A DNA stretch of 64,000 bases, from assembly GCF_000187995.2 (NCBI RefSeq), contig NZ_AEUW02000001.1, positions 1,116,001-1,180,000 on the forward strand. The letters are read 5' to 3'. The number at the start of each line of letters is the position of its first letter. Position 1 is the stretch's first letter. Under the pieces are notes generated by a model, which was not told the origin of the DNA, did no database searches, and worked only from the letters and a program-made list of their open reading frames with translations. Below, in pieces: positions 49,374 to 59,006 of this stretch. A program made the position numbers and the translations under genes. The stretch is from Streptococcus macacae NCTC 11558. Its GTDB lineage: Bacteria > Bacillota > Bacilli > Lactobacillales > Streptococcaceae.

Positions 49374-51218
49374 CTATTCTTCAGACGATTTCTTCTTTTT
49401 AGCCGCCTTAGCACGCTGGTTTTTATCTAAAATTTGCTTACGCAAACGAATAGATTCTGGTGTTACTTCCATATATTCATCATCATTAAGAAATTCAAGA
49501 GATTCTTCAAGCGTCAGAATACGCGGTGTTTTTATAACAGCTGTCTGATCTTTCGTTGCTGAGCGTACATTGGTCATCTGTTTTGCCTTAGTAATATTAA
49601 CGGTTAAATCGTTATCCCGCGCATTTTCACCAATAATCATCCCTTCATAGACCTCAGTTCCGGGATTAACAAAAATAGTCCCACGCTCTTCAATAGACAT
49701 GATTGAATAGGTCGTTGCTTTCCCTGTATCGATCGAAACTAAGGCTCCACGGTGGCGGCCGCCAATTTCACTTGGCACAACCGGCATATACTGATCAAAA
49801 GTATGATTCATAATACCATAACCATGTGTCATGGAGAGAAATTCTGTAGAATAACCAATAAGCCCGCGTGCAGGAACAAGAAAAACAAGACGTGTCTGTC
49901 CATTGCCAGTTGCCTGCATATCTAACATATCACCCTTGCGCTCTGATAAGGACTGAATGACTGAACCTTGATACTCTTCTGGTGTATCAATCTGAACACG
50001 TTCAAATGGTTCCATCTTGACGCCGTCAACTTCTTTAATAATCACTTCTGGACGTGATACCTGCAGTTCATAACCTTCTCGGCGCATTGTTTCAATGAGA
50101 ATAGACAAATGCAGTTCCCCGCGTCCCGAAACAGTCCACTTATCTGGAGAATCTGTCGGATCAACGCGAAGGGAGACATCTGTTTGCAACTCCGCCAAAA
50201 GACGTTCTTCAACTTTACGCGAAGTAACCCATTTACCTTCGCGGCCTGCAAAAGGAGAATTATTGACCAAGAAAGTCATTTGGAGGGTCGGTTCGTCAAT
50301 ATGAAGAATTGGGAGCGGTTCTATAGCGTCGGTCGGTGTGATTGTTTCTCCCACAAAAATATCTTCCATACCTGAAACAGCAATCAAGTCACCGGCCTTA
50401 GCTTCCTTGATCTCACGGCGTTCCAGTCCGAAAAAGCCAAAAAGCTTGGTCACACGGAAATTTTTAGTCGAACCATCAAGTTTAGAAAGAGTGACTTGAT
50501 CGCCAACCTTGATATTGCCGCGAAAAACACGTCCAATACCAATTCTTCCGACAAAATCATTATAGTCAAGAAGCGACACCTGGAACTGTAAAGGTTCCTC
50601 AGAATTATCTACCGGAGCCGGAATATGCTCAATAATGGTATCAAAGATAGGAGCCATTGTCGGTTCTTGGTCAGCTGGATTATCAGATAAAGATGATGTT
50701 CCATTAATAGCAGAGGTATAAACAACAGGAAATTCCAATTGATCGTCATCTGCACCCAGTTCAATAAAAAGCTCCAGCACTTCATCAACAACTTCCTCTG
50801 GACGAGCTGATGGTTTATCAATTTTATTAACCACAACAATCGGCGTTAAATTTTGTTCAAGTGCTTTTTTCAAAACAAAACGGGTTTGTGGCATCGTCCC
50901 TTCATAGGCATCAACAACAAGTACAACACCATCTACCATTTTCATAATCCGCTCAACTTCTCCCCCAAAGTCCGCATGTCCTGGGGTATCCATGATATTA
51001 ATACGAACATCATTGTAAGCCACAGCAGTGTTTTTAGCTAAGATGGTAATTCCGCGTTCTTTTTCAAGATCGTTAGAATCCATAGCTCTTTCTTCTAATT
51101 CTTTATGTGCATCAAGTGTATGTGATTGCTTTAAAAGCTCATCTACTAAAGTTGTCTTACCATGATCGACGTGAGCAATGATAGCAATATTTCTAATGTC
51201 TTCTCTTAATTTCGTCAT
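49374..51218 (-). CDS. typA: Translational GTPase TypA/BipA
   Basis: 614 aa. G1 AHVDHGKT (15-22), G2 near RGITI, G3 DTPGHADF, G4 NKID, G5 in SAI, then the EF-G-like domains and BipA C-terminal domain ([24 protein letters not shown]). It acts on ribosomes in stress and assembly. Start behind AGAGGAAAT. The G-motifs are complete. Confidence 0.96.
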   Translation of the reverse strand: MTKLREDIRNIAIIAHVDHGKTTLVDELLKQSHTLDAHKELEERAMDSNDLEKERGITILAKNTAVAYNDVRINIMDTPGHADFGGEVERIMKMVDGVVLVVDAYEGTMPQTRFVLKKALEQNLTPIVVVNKIDKPSARPEEVVDEVLELFIELGADDDQLEFPVVYTSAINGTSSLSDNPADQEPTMAPIFDTIIEHIPAPVDNSEEPLQFQVSLLDYNDFVGRIGIGRVFRGNIKVGDQVTLSKLDGSTKNFRVTKLFGFFGLERREIKEAKAGDLIAVSGMEDIFVGETITPTDAIEPLPILHIDEPTLQMTFLVNNSPFAGREGKWVTSRKVEERLLAELQTDVSLRVDPTDSPDKWTVSGRGELHLSILIETMRREGYELQVSRPEVIIKEVDGVKMEPFERVQIDTPEEYQGSVIQSLSERKGDMLDMQATGNGQTRLVFLVPARGLIGYSTEFLSMTHGYGIMNHTFDQYMPVVPSEIGGRHRGALVSIDTGKATTYSIMSIEERGTIFVNPGTEVYEGMIIGENARDNDLTVNITKAKQMTNVRSATKDQTAVIKTPRILTLEESLEFLNDDEYMEVTPESIRLRKQILDKNQRAKAAKKKKSSEE

Positions 51219-51256
51219 ATTTCCTCTTATATATTTAAATTTATTTCAACTTTTCA

Positions 51257-51265
51257 ATTATACCA
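51257..51265 (-). promoter_or_regulatory. Extended -10 promoter of typA
   Basis: TGGTATAAT on the minus strand, about 40 bp before typA. It has the same TGGTATAAT form as the ftsA promoter. Confidence 0.6.
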
Positions 51266-51413
51266 TAAAATATTTAAAAAATCAGGTCCCATCATCAGAG
51301 AATCTTGCTAAAAGAGAATACTTTCAGTTTACGATAAAAAGAAAATTCGATAGATTTTCAGTTTTTTCATTAAAGACTTCTGATATACTGCTTTCTTTAA
51401 GTTTTTTATAAAT

Positions 51414-51463
51414 AATAAAAAAACAATTGTAAACAACCCCAACCAAGTTACATACAATTGTTT
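51414..51463 (-). terminator. Terminator of the glcK/rhodanese unit
   Basis: Perfect 11-bp stem (AAACAATTGTA and TACAATTGTTT) with a 21-nt loop and T7 on the minus strand. Confidence 0.85.
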
Positions 51464-51486
51464 CTATCACATCAAATACTTTATCA

Positions 51487-51876
51487 TCAAGAACGTTCTT
51501 TAACTTTCCCGTTCCAATAATCTAAACCATTTTTTAGGACATAAAGGTCTTTATAACCAGCTTTTTTTAACATAACAACAGAACGTGCAACTGCCTGTCC
51601 TCGTGTATTATCATAAAGCAAGATGGGCTTATCCTTTCGAAGAGCAGATAATGAATTTGAAAGCTGTTCAAAAGGGATATTGCGCGCTCCTAAAATATGC
51701 TTCTGGCGAAAAGCACTAGCTGAACGAAGATCGACAATCTGTGCGCCTCGCATCATACTTTCGAACTCAGCATTGGGAATATATTTGGCAGACCTGCGGA
51801 CACGAAAGTAATTCCAAGCAAGCCATCCTAAAAAGCCAAGGATAATGGCCCAGGAAATAATATTAACAATTAACAT
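51487..51876 (-). CDS. Membrane-anchored rhodanese-like protein, apparently without catalytic Cys
   Basis: 129 aa. One N-terminal transmembrane helix (about 4-22) and a rhodanese domain from about 36 (IVDLRSASAFRQKHILGARNIP). At the active loop, where sulfurtransferases have C-x5-R, the sequence reads LLYDNTRGQAVARS: Asp stands in the Cys place, and the protein has no cysteine. So sulfurtransferase activity is unlikely; it may be a protein-binding module. The start ATG has AAAGGG upstream. It follows glcK by 10 bp. Confidence 0.82.
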   Translation of the reverse strand: MLIVNIISWAIILGFLGWLAWNYFRVRRSAKYIPNAEFESMMRGAQIVDLRSASAFRQKHILGARNIPFEQLSNSLSALRKDKPILLYDNTRGQAVARSVVMLKKAGYKDLYVLKNGLDYWNGKVKERS

Positions 51877-51886
51877 AATACCCTTT

Positions 51887-52858
51887 CTATTTTTCTGAAA
51901 ACTGACGGGCTAAACTGGCTGCTCCAATAATACCAGCATCATTTCCCAACTCTGCTATTTTAATCTTGGTTGATTGTTTTACTTGCGGAAAAGCAAACTC
52001 CTCAAAGTATTTTTCAATACGTGAACGCAGAAATTCACCAGATGCAGATACACCTCCGCCAACAACAACTGAGTCCGGATTAAGAATATTACTAATATTA
52101 GCAGTTGCCAAGCCCAAATAGAAACTCACTTTTTCTACAACAGAATCTGCAAACTTATCTCCGGCTGCTGCAGCCACAAAAATATCCTTACTTGTAACAG
52201 CATCACCATTATCAACTGCTGCCTTAATTTCTGAACTTCCTTCATAAGCTTCTGCTAACTGGCGGGCAAGTCTAACAACACCCGTTGCAGAAGCGACAGT
52301 CTCTAAACAGCCTTTATTTCCGCAAGTACATTCAAAACCATCTTTCGTCTCTACGATGATATGGCCGATTTCACCACCGGCTCCTGCAACACCATGAATA
52401 AGATTGCCATCAGCAATGATTCCACCGCCAACTCCTGTTCCCAATGTCATAAAAACAACATCTGGCTGATTATCTCCGGCTCCTACCCAGCGTTCTCCAA
52501 GAGCTGCAACATTAGCATCATTATCAATAGCAAAAGGGATATTCAGCTCTTCTTCAATGGCAGCTCCGACATCTTGTGTTTCATCCCAATTGAGATTATA
52601 AGCTCCTGTTACCGTTTTATTGTCACGATTAACAACACCAGGAGATCCCATACCAATACCAATAAAATCTGATTTAGGCAGGCGATACAGCTCCAAACGG
52701 TGCTTAATAGAAGCAATAATATCTGGAACAATGTGCTTTCCGCCTTCTAAAATATTGGTTTCAATAGCCCATTTTTCCTGAACTTCGCCATTTTCAGTAA
52801 GAATGCCAAATTTAATACTTGTTCCGCCTAAATCAATCCCTAAAAGTTTTTTGCTCAT
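51887..52858 (-). CDS. glcK: Glucokinase (ROK family)
   Basis: 323 aa. ATP-dependent glucose phosphorylation of non-PTS glucose. N-terminal GIDLGGTSIKFG, IDNDANVAALGE (catalytic Asp), and the zinc motif CTCGNKGCLE of ROK proteins are complete. Start behind AAGGAAAAAG. It overlaps yqgQ by 26 bp, the same pairing as in B. subtilis (yqgQ-glcK). Confidence 0.95.
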   Translation of the reverse strand: MSKKLLGIDLGGTSIKFGILTENGEVQEKWAIETNILEGGKHIVPDIIASIKHRLELYRLPKSDFIGIGMGSPGVVNRDNKTVTGAYNLNWDETQDVGAAIEEELNIPFAIDNDANVAALGERWVGAGDNQPDVVFMTLGTGVGGGIIADGNLIHGVAGAGGEIGHIIVETKDGFECTCGNKGCLETVASATGVVRLARQLAEAYEGSSEIKAAVDNGDAVTSKDIFVAAAAGDKFADSVVEKVSFYLGLATANISNILNPDSVVVGGGVSASGEFLRSRIEKYFEEFAFPQVKQSTKIKIAELGNDAGIIGAASLARQFSEK

Positions 52859-53057
52859 CTTCTTTTTCCTTTTCTATTTTGTGCTCCCTGCGTAAAACGA
52901 ATTCAGCCTGCAGATAGACCTCTTTGGAAAGCAAACCGTTTTTATAGAGTTCTTCAAGCTCAATCTTCATCATTTCGATATCATAAAGCCGTTTACCCAA
53001 ATAAACATAAACACCGAATTGCTTTAGCAGCTGCTGCACATCATATAATGTTTTCAT
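52833..53057 (-). CDS. yqgQ: YqgQ-like protein (DUF910)
   Basis: 74 aa from the ATG at 53057 (MKTLYDVQQLLKQFGVYVYL), matching the B. subtilis YqgQ N-terminus. Helical three-helix fold, function unknown; it precedes glcK in Firmicutes. A GGAG directly abuts the ATG with no spacing, so it cannot work as a normal Shine-Dalgarno. The promoter's -10 ends 7 nt before the ATG, so the mRNA is predicted to be leaderless. Later Met codons (EMM) would cut away a third of the protein. Confidence 0.8.
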   Translation of the reverse strand: MKTLYDVQQLLKQFGVYVYLGKRLYDIEMMKIELEELYKNGLLSKEVYLQAEFVLRREHKIEKEKEDEQKTFRD

Positions 53058-53064
53058 CTCCAAA

Positions 53065-53093
53065 ATTTTATCAAAAATAATAGTAATTTTCAA
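53065..53093 (-). promoter_or_regulatory. Promoter of yqgQ-glcK
   Basis: TTGAAA (53093-53088), 17 bp, TGATAAAAT with TAAAAT at 53070-53065, both -35 and extended -10 good. The start point is expected at 53057-53059, within or next to the ATG at 53057. Confidence 0.7.
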
Positions 53094-53130
53094 GATTTTT
53101 TGCAAGCGTTTGCTTCCTATTTTAAAAGAA

Positions 53131-53203
53131 AAAGAAAGTGGGGTTCAAGCGTGATTTAGCAAAAATCAATTTTGTCTCCCTGCATCCTCCTAATTGCTTA
53201 GCG
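53131..53203 (+). repeat. Hairpin-rich intergenic repeat, copy 4
   Basis: GTGGGG...TCCC, then GTGATTTAGCA and an AGGTGAT/ATCACCT hairpin further on (near 53216-53237). It shares CGTGATTTAGCA with copy 3. The total gap 53058-53349 has no gene. Confidence 0.55.
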
Positions 53204-53291
53204 TTAAGGTCAGCACAGGTGATCTTATTTATCACCTCCAACAGTCCAATCTTTAAAGGTTTGACCCTAACCACTGATGATAGGACTGCTA

Positions 53292-53330
53292 AATAAAAGG
53301 AGCTTGGGACCATTTCTTGTCCCAAGCTCC
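53292..53330 (-). terminator. Terminator of dpr
   Basis: Perfect 12-bp GC-rich stem (GGAGCTTGGGAC 53299-53310 and its complement) with an 8-base loop, then TTTTATTT on the minus strand. Confidence 0.92.
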
Positions 53331-53349
53331 TTATGACGCTATTATTATT

Positions 53350-53877
53350 TTAAATTTCAGGGGATTGACCAAGTTCTGCTTGCAGCATCCAAATTGTTTT
53401 TTGAGCAGATGTTTGAGCTGCAGTAAAGATATCATTAGAAACATCATCGCCCTCTTCATCTGTCACATCAAGTCCAACTTTATAGAGGCTTGAGAGATAA
53501 TGATAAACTTCTGATAAGCGTGTCAGATGTTCACTCATTGATTTATTAAAAGTGCCAGCAGTCTCATCAAGCTTGGAATTTTCATCAAATTCTTTCAGAG
53601 TTGAAAACGGAGCCCCTCCAATTGTAATTAAACGCTCGCTGATAACATCTAAATGTTCATTGAGATCATCCATAAGTTCATCCATCTTAGGATGCAGATA
53701 CAAAAAACCTGTCCCGCGCATATACCAATGTACTTGATGAACAATAGAAGCTGCTTTTGAAATATCAGCTACTGCTTGATTAAGTACTGCTTTGGTTTTT
53801 TCGTTTCCTGAATCACCCTTTTTTTCAACTTGATGAACAATAGAAGCATATATGCTCTCAACAATTGTATTTACCAT
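53350..53877 (-). CDS. dpr: Dps-like peroxide resistance protein Dpr
   Basis: 175 aa ferritin-like protein, forming a 12-mer that stores iron and prevents Fenton chemistry in catalase-negative streptococci. The ferroxidase motif [20 protein letters not shown] with ...[13 protein letters not shown] has the His/Asp/Glu set at subunit contacts. Start ATG behind AAGGAGG. A PerR box lies within its promoter, and perR is encoded at 7002. Divergent from the prepilin peptidase gene. Confidence 0.95.
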   Translation of the reverse strand: MVNTIVESIYASIVHQVEKKGDSGNEKTKAVLNQAVADISKAASIVHQVHWYMRGTGFLYLHPKMDELMDDLNEHLDVISERLITIGGAPFSTLKEFDENSKLDETAGTFNKSMSEHLTRLSEVYHYLSSLYKVGLDVTDEEGDDVSNDIFTAAQTSAQKTIWMLQAELGQSPEI

Positions 53878-53920
53878 TATAAAAGTCCTCCTTAAAGTAA
53901 AATCTTTTATTTATGTTTAT

Positions 53921-53949
53921 ATTTTATAATGATTCTAAATAAAAAGCAA
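53921..53949 (-). promoter_or_regulatory. Promoter of dpr
   Basis: TTGCTT (53949-53944), 17 bp, TAAAAT (53926-53921), minus strand. Confidence 0.65.
53924..53938 (-). promoter_or_regulatory. PerR box in the dpr promoter
   Basis: TTAGAATCATTATAA (minus strand) matches the known PerR box TTAGAATCATTCTAA at 14 of 15 positions. It overlaps the spacer and -10, so PerR would repress dpr until peroxide inactivates it. Confidence 0.85.
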
Positions 53950-53957
53950 ATATTTTA

Positions 53958-53972
53958 TTTTTTATACGAATA
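53958..53972 (+). promoter_or_regulatory. cin-box (ComX/SigX promoter) of the prepilin peptidase gene
   Basis: TACGAATA at 53965-53972 after a T-rich stretch, the streptococcal competence-induced promoter core. It ends 7 nt before the ATG at 53980, so the transcript is predicted to start at or next to the start codon. Confidence 0.8.
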
Positions 53973-53979
53973 AAAAAGT

Positions 53980-54630
53980 ATGAAATTCTTTTTATTTTTT
54001 TGTCTAGGAAGTTCCCTTGGCTCTTTTATTGGTTTGATTATTGATCGTTTTCCTGAAAAATCAATTATCTTCCCAAACAGTTACTGCAATTACTGTAAAC
54101 ATTCTTTAGCTCCAAGAGATCTGATTCCAATACTGTCACAAATAATCAATAAAAACCGCTGCCGCTTTTGCGGATACCCCATCCCTTTTCATTATTTACT
54201 GTTAGAATTGTTTTGCGGCTCTATTTGCCTCCTGTATGCAAATGGCTGCTTTTCCTTTTCACAACTGATTTTGCTTTTTATGGGGATTCTCTTATCTCTC
54301 TATGATTTGAAAGATCATTCCTATCCTATCATTTTCTGGCTTGCTTTTACTTTCTTTTTAATGGTTTTCTATCCTTTAAATCTTATCAGCCTTTTTCTTT
54401 TCTTTCTAGGTCTTTATGCTGCTCTTAAAAATATTCAAATCGGCAGCGGAGACTTACTTTATTTATCGACTCTAGCTCTTTCTCTTAATTTTCAGGAAAT
54501 ATTATGGGTTGTTCAGATAGCAAGTCTACTAGGCATTGTTTATTACCTTTTCTGCAAAAAAGAAGAAAGTCCCATCGCCTTTGTTCCTTTTTTATTTTCT
54601 GGCTATATTGCTGTCCTTTTCTTTTTATAA
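53980..54630 (+). CDS. comC: Competence prepilin leader peptidase (type IV, PilD-like)
   Basis: 216 aa polytopic aspartyl protease with at least six membrane helices. It cuts and may methylate the pseudopilins of the DNA-uptake pilus. It has the four-cysteine motif (CNYC and CRFC, residues about 36-62) and both catalytic aspartates, in LYDLKDHSYP and in GSGDLLYL. The only sensible start is ATG at 53980, 8 nt from the cin-box. In other streptococci the gene is called cilC. No Shine-Dalgarno is visible. Confidence 0.9.
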   Translation: MKFFLFFCLGSSLGSFIGLIIDRFPEKSIIFPNSYCNYCKHSLAPRDLIPILSQIINKNRCRFCGYPIPFHYLLLELFCGSICLLYANGCFSFSQLILLFMGILLSLYDLKDHSYPIIFWLAFTFFLMVFYPLNLISLFLFFLGLYAALKNIQIGSGDLLYLSTLALSLNFQEILWVVQIASLLGIVYYLFCKKEESPIAFVPFLFSGYIAVLFFL

Positions 54631-54656
54631 TTAAAATATAGAATTCCAAAGTTATT

Positions 54657-55439
54657 TTACTTTTGATAGTAACTGCCGGATCGAATAAAATCTGCTATTT
54701 CTTTTTGTTGGTTTTTGTGCAAGTCCCTAACAATTTTTGAGCCTACAATAACGCCATCTGAAACTTTATTAAAGCGCTCAATATCCGCTAAAGTAGAAAC
54801 ACCAAATCCAGTCAAAACTGGAATGGAGGCAAGTTCCGTCAAATGCTTTAAGTGTTTATCTAAGTCATCACGATAGCTATTTGCTTTGCCTGTTACACCA
54901 TTAATGGCTACGGCATAAATAAAACCTTGAGCATCTTTAATCAGTTTTTCTTGCCTATCAAGACCTGTTGTTAGACTAACTAAAGGAATTAAAGCAAGAT
55001 CTGAATTTTCTAAGTATGGTTTAATAAAGTCTTCTTGTTCATGCGGTAAGTCCGGGATAATTATCCCCTTAACGGAAGTTTCTTTAAGATCTTTAATAAA
55101 ATTTTCAATCCCATATTGAAAAATAGGATTAAAATAAGTCATGATAACCAGCGGCACTCGTGTATTTTTCTTTTGCAACTCAGTAATAATTCCCGTCAAT
55201 GTCGTCCCTTTGGCTAGACTGCGCTGACCGGCAAGTTCAATAATCGGCCCATCAGCTACAGGATCTGACCAAGGAACACCAATTTCAATTGCCGATACTC
55301 CCTGATCTTCTAAAAATGAAATGGTATCAAAGAGGCCATCCAAACCTTTATCATGATCTCCTGCCATAATATAAGGAATAAAAAGACCCTTTCTTGCTGC
55401 TTTAATTGCTTGTAAATGTTTTGTCAGTGTTTTGGCCAT
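54657..55439 (-). CDS. trpA: Tryptophan synthase alpha subunit
   Basis: 260 aa TIM barrel. It cleaves indole-3-glycerol phosphate to indole, which is channelled to Trp[16 protein letters not shown] carries the catalytic Glu and Asp; [12 protein letters not shown] and GFGVS complete the fold. Start ATG behind GGAAGG. Last gene of trpEGDCFBA. No strong terminator was found in the 26 bp to the convergent prepilin peptidase gene. Confidence 0.97.
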   Translation of the reverse strand: MAKTLTKHLQAIKAARKGLFIPYIMAGDHDKGLDGLFDTISFLEDQGVSAIEIGVPWSDPVADGPIIELAGQRSLAKGTTLTGIITELQKKNTRVPLVIMTYFNPIFQYGIENFIKDLKETSVKGIIIPDLPHEQEDFIKPYLENSDLALIPLVSLTTGLDRQEKLIKDAQGFIYAVAINGVTGKANSYRDDLDKHLKHLTELASIPVLTGFGVSTLADIERFNKVSDGVIVGSKIVRDLHKNQQKEIADFIRSGSYYQK

Positions 55440-55443
55440 GATT

Positions 55444-56652
55444 TTACTTTCCTTCCTTTACTTCTGCCAAACGTTCCTTGACCTGTGCTACATCTTTATC
55501 GCCTCGCCCTGATAAACAAACAATAATAGATTTATCTGTCCCTAATTTTTGAGCAACTTTTTGCGTCAAAGCAATAGCATGGCTAGATTCAAGCGCTGGG
55601 ATAATGCCTTCTAAGCGAGACAGGAGTTTAAATGCTTCCAGGGCTTCCTCATCTGTGATGGAATCGTAAGTAGCACGGCCAATTTCATTAAAGTAGCAAT
55701 GCTCAGGACCGACACCAGGATAATCCAGTCCAGCTGAAATAGAAAAAGCTTCCATAATTTGACCATGTTCATCTTGGAGGACATCCATAAGAGCTCCATG
55801 TAAGACACCGGGATGACCTTTTGCAAACGTGGCTGCATGTTTATCTGTGTCAAGTCCTAATCCCGAAGCTTCAGCACCATACATAGCAACTGTTTCATCA
55901 TTAACAAAGGGATAAAAAAGACCAATAGCATTAGAACCGCCGCCTATACAAGCTAATACAGCATCAGGCAAGCCACCATCGCTAAGATCAGCAAACTGGC
56001 GTTTAGCTTCTTTACCAATAACTGACTGAAAATCGCGGACGATTTCTGGAAAAGGTGCAGGCCCAAGCGCAGATCCCATGACGTAATGTGTGTCCTCAAT
56101 ATTAGCTACCCAGGCACGCAAAGCTGCATTTACAGCATCCTTGAGCACACGCGATCCATCTGTAACAGAGTGCACCTTAGCCCCCAAAAGCTCCATCCGA
56201 AAGACATTTAATGCCTGACGTTTAACATCCTCTTCCCCCATATAGATGGTACAATCCATGTCAAAGAGAGCCGCAGCGGTGGCTGTCGCAACACCATGCT
56301 GTCCCGCACCTGTTTCAGCAATAATCTTATTTTTCCCCATGCGCTTAGCTAAAAGAACTTGTCCCAGCGCATTATTAATTTTATGCGCACCTGTGTGATT
56401 AAGATCTTCACGTTTAAGATAAATTTTAGCTCCGCCAATATAATCAGTCAGACGTTTGGCAAAATACAAAGGGGTCTCACGGCCAACATAATCTTTTAAG
56501 AGTCCATCTAATTCTTTCTGAAAATGAGGATCTTCTTTAGCTTCACGATAAGCTTGGTCAAGCTCAATAACGGCTGTCATCAGTGTTTCGGGAATGAATT
56601 GTCCGCCAAAACTGCCATAAAATCCCTTTTTATTAGGTTGTTTATATGTCAT
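55444..56652 (-). CDS. trpB: Tryptophan synthase beta subunit
   Basis: 402 aa PLP enzyme that joins indole and serine. The PLP lysine is in [13 protein letters not shown], and GGGSNAIG binds the PLP phosphate. ATG overlaps the trpF stop by 4 bp. The DGAL-like region ends complete, no truncation. Confidence 0.97.
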   Translation of the reverse strand: MTYKQPNKKGFYGSFGGQFIPETLMTAVIELDQAYREAKEDPHFQKELDGLLKDYVGRETPLYFAKRLTDYIGGAKIYLKREDLNHTGAHKINNALGQVLLAKRMGKNKIIAETGAGQHGVATATAAALFDMDCTIYMGEEDVKRQALNVFRMELLGAKVHSVTDGSRVLKDAVNAALRAWVANIEDTHYVMGSALGPAPFPEIVRDFQSVIGKEAKRQFADLSDGGLPDAVLACIGGGSNAIGLFYPFVNDETVAMYGAEASGLGLDTDKHAATFAKGHPGVLHGALMDVLQDEHGQIMEAFSISAGLDYPGVGPEHCYFNEIGRATYDSITDEEALEAFKLLSRLEGIIPALESSHAIALTQKVAQKLGTDKSIIVCLSGRGDKDVAQVKERLAEVKEGK

Positions 56653-57230
56653 TTTTTCACACTTTCTATAAATTTTTTAATTTTCACTACATCTTTTTGT
56701 CCATCTGTTTCAACACCAGATGAAACATCAAGAGCATAAGGTTCAAAATATTCAATACATTTTTTAACATTATCAGCCGTCAGACCGCCAGCTATAAAAT
56801 AGGGCTGTTTAAAGGAAAGTTTGTCCAAAAGCTGCCAGTCAAATGTTTGCCCGCTCCCAGCTATAGGAGCATCAAAAAGCAGATAGTCAGCCTTACTTGT
56901 CACATTTTTCTTGCCTTTTTCAATTTGAACAGCCCGAATAAGTGGAACTGGAAGAGAAGTTTGCAAATTTTCATCATAATCACCATGAATCTGTACCAAA
57001 TCAAGAGGAACTGTCTCTATGGCAATTTCTAATTCTTCCAAAGTTGGACTGACAAAAACACCAACCTTTTTGACCTTTTCAGGAATAGCTTTAGCTAGTT
57101 TTTGAGCTTGTTTTAGACTGACCTGACGTTTACTTTTAGCAAAAACAAAACCAATATAATCTGCTCCATTATTGACAGCTGCTGCAATTGCTTCTTGCGT
57201 TGATAAACCGCAAATTTTAACTTTTGTCAA
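56649..57230 (-). CDS. trpF: Phosphoribosylanthranilate isomerase
   Basis: 193 aa TIM barrel. [12 protein letters not shown] holds the catalytic Cys, and VQIHGDYD and LDVSSGVE(TDGQKD) its Asp. The start is a TTG at 57230: AAGGAG stands 7 nt upstream and no ATG fits. It overlaps the trpC stop. A separate gene rather than a TrpC-TrpF fusion. Confidence 0.94.
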   Translation of the reverse strand: MTKVKICGLSTQEAIAAAVNNGADYIGFVFAKSKRQVSLKQAQKLAKAIPEKVKKVGVFVSPTLEELEIAIETVPLDLVQIHGDYDENLQTSLPVPLIRAVQIEKGKKNVTSKADYLLFDAPIAGSGQTFDWQLLDKLSFKQPYFIAGGLTADNVKKCIEYFEPYALDVSSGVETDGQKDVVKIKKFIESVKK

Positions 57231-57984
57231 TAGCCAGCTCCTTTATTTTATCAGCAGCATTATCTGCCTGCATGAGGGCTGTCCCTACCAGAATAGCATT
57301 AAAGTAAGGAGCGATAATTTGACTGTCTTGTCTGTTGAAAATACCTGATTCAGAAATATAAACCTTATCATCCCGGAAATAGGCAGATAGCTCTAAGCTA
57401 GTATTGATATCGACTTCAAAAGTAACAAGATTGCGATTATTAACACCAATAATTTGTGCTCCAATACGATGGGCTATTTCCAATTCAGCTAAATTATGAA
57501 TTTCTACTAGAACCTCTAAGCCTAGACCAAGGGCAAAATCATAAAGTTCTTTCAGCCTCTTCTCCGGCAAGGCAGCTACAATGAGTAAAATCACAGTTGC
57601 ACCTGCATTGCGGCTGCGGACAATCTGCTTCTCATCAATAATGAAATCTTTAGCCAAGGTTGGAATGGATACACTAGTAGATATTTCTGTTAGAAAATCA
57701 ATTTTCCCTTTAAAAAAAATTTCATCCGTCAAAACAGAAATCATAGCAGCTCCAGCCCTTTCATAAATTTGAGCTTGTTTAACAACATCAATATCTAACT
57801 TGATATCTCCCATACTAGGACTAGCTTTTTTTACTTCCGCAATAATCTGCAGCTGGTTTTGATGTTTTTGTAAAAAATCAAAAAGACGATAGCTTAAGCG
57901 AAGCGGCTTAAGCTCTTCCATAGTAAGACCAGCTACTTCTTCTTGCTTTTGTTTTAAAATAGTAGGTAAAAATTCTTTAGTCAA
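57217..57984 (-). CDS. trpC: Indole-3-glycerol-phosphate synthase
   Basis: 255 aa from a TTG start at 57984, six bases after AGGAGG; the longer frame into trpD has no site. [13 protein letters not shown] carries the catalytic Lys, LTDEIFFKG the second, and [12 protein letters not shown] and ISESGIFN the substrate contacts. It overlaps trpD by 8 bp and trpF by 14 bp. Confidence 0.94.
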   Translation of the reverse strand: MTKEFLPTILKQKQEEVAGLTMEELKPLRLSYRLFDFLQKHQNQLQIIAEVKKASPSMGDIKLDIDVVKQAQIYERAGAAMISVLTDEIFFKGKIDFLTEISTSVSIPTLAKDFIIDEKQIVRSRNAGATVILLIVAALPEKRLKELYDFALGLGLEVLVEIHNLAELEIAHRIGAQIIGVNNRNLVTFEVDINTSLELSAYFRDDKVYISESGIFNRQDSQIIAPYFNAILVGTALMQADNAADKIKELAIDKS

Positions 57985-58987
57985 TTTGTTCCTCCTGTAA
58001 TGCCTGTAATTTGGCATAAGCTTTTCCTGATGCAATAACTTCACGTGCCAAATCAACACCCTCTTTGATAGAATTCACCTTACCATTAGCATAAAAGCCA
58101 AGGCCAGCATTTAAAAGAGTTGTCTCTAGGTAAGGACTAGGTTCATTTTTAAGAACACTGACAAGGATTTGGGCATTTTCTTTGGCATCGCCCCCTTTAA
58201 TATCAGCAAGATCCACTTCTGGCATATCCAAATCTTCAAAAGTGAAGCTGCCTTGTGAAATTTGGCCTTTATCCAATAAAGTATAATAATTTCTGCCATA
58301 AAGGGCTGCTTCATCCATATTATCCGGTCCAGTAATAATAACGGCACGCTTGCGGCCAAGGAGCTTTAATACTTGAGCTAAATCATCTTGTAAATCTGCT
58401 TGATAAAGGCCTAATAACTGTGTTTCCAAGTTCATAGGGTGCGTTAGCGGCCCAATGAGATTCATAATTGTTGGAATCCCTAAGGCTTGCCTAGCAGGTG
58501 AAATGTAACGCATGGCTGGGTGCATCTTTTGGGCAAAGAGAAAAGCAATACCTGCTTTATCTAAAACCTGTGCTAATTTTTCAGGAGCTAAGCTAACGCT
58601 GATTCCTAATTCTTCAAGAACATCGGCTGATCCTGATTTTGAAGAAATAGAGCGATTCCCATGCTTAGCAACATGAACACCACCACCAGCAAGAACAAAG
58701 CTGCAAGTCGTGGAGATGTTAAAAGAAAATGATTTATCACCACCTGTGCCACAATTGTCCATTGCATCAGTTGTTTGGCTAGGAATAACAGCTGCATTTT
58801 TTTTAATTGTTTTAACGAGACCTAAAATTTCCTCTGGTGTCTCACCTTTGATTTTTAAAGCCATCAAAAAGGCTGCTATTTGTGCTTCTGACAGCTCTCC
58901 TTTAAAAATTTGTTCTGCAACCGCAGTCATTTCTTTCTCACTTAAGTTCTCACACACTGCCAGTTTTTCAAAAATGTCTTTCATCAT
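57977..58987 (-). CDS. trpD: Anthranilate phosphoribosyltransferase
   Basis: 336 aa. The PRPP loop [14 protein letters not shown] and [16 protein letters not shown] are the family signature. The first of two tandem ATGs (58987) is chosen because GAGGA stands 7 nt upstream. It adds phosphoribose to anthranilate. Nineteen bp separate it from trpG. Confidence 0.95.
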   Translation of the reverse strand: MMKDIFEKLAVCENLSEKEMTAVAEQIFKGELSEAQIAAFLMALKIKGETPEEILGLVKTIKKNAAVIPSQTTDAMDNCGTGGDKSFSFNISTTCSFVLAGGGVHVAKHGNRSISSKSGSADVLEELGISVSLAPEKLAQVLDKAGIAFLFAQKMHPAMRYISPARQALGIPTIMNLIGPLTHPMNLETQLLGLYQADLQDDLAQVLKLLGRKRAVIITGPDNMDEAALYGRNYYTLLDKGQISQGSFTFEDLDMPEVDLADIKGGDAKENAQILVSVLKNEPSPYLETTLLNAGLGFYANGKVNSIKEGVDLAREVIASGKAYAKLQALQEEQID

Positions 58988-59006
58988 TTATTTGTCCTCT
59001 TCTAAT

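Noticed and set aside
51487-51876. Sequencing error hiding the rhodanese cysteine
   Set aside because: The frame is intact and no nearby Cys codon appears by a one-base shift; substitution of Cys by Asp would require more than one base change.
53106-53349. CRISPR-like repeats in the spacer after dpr
   Set aside because: The repeats are inverted hairpin arms of different sequence, not regularly spaced direct repeats.
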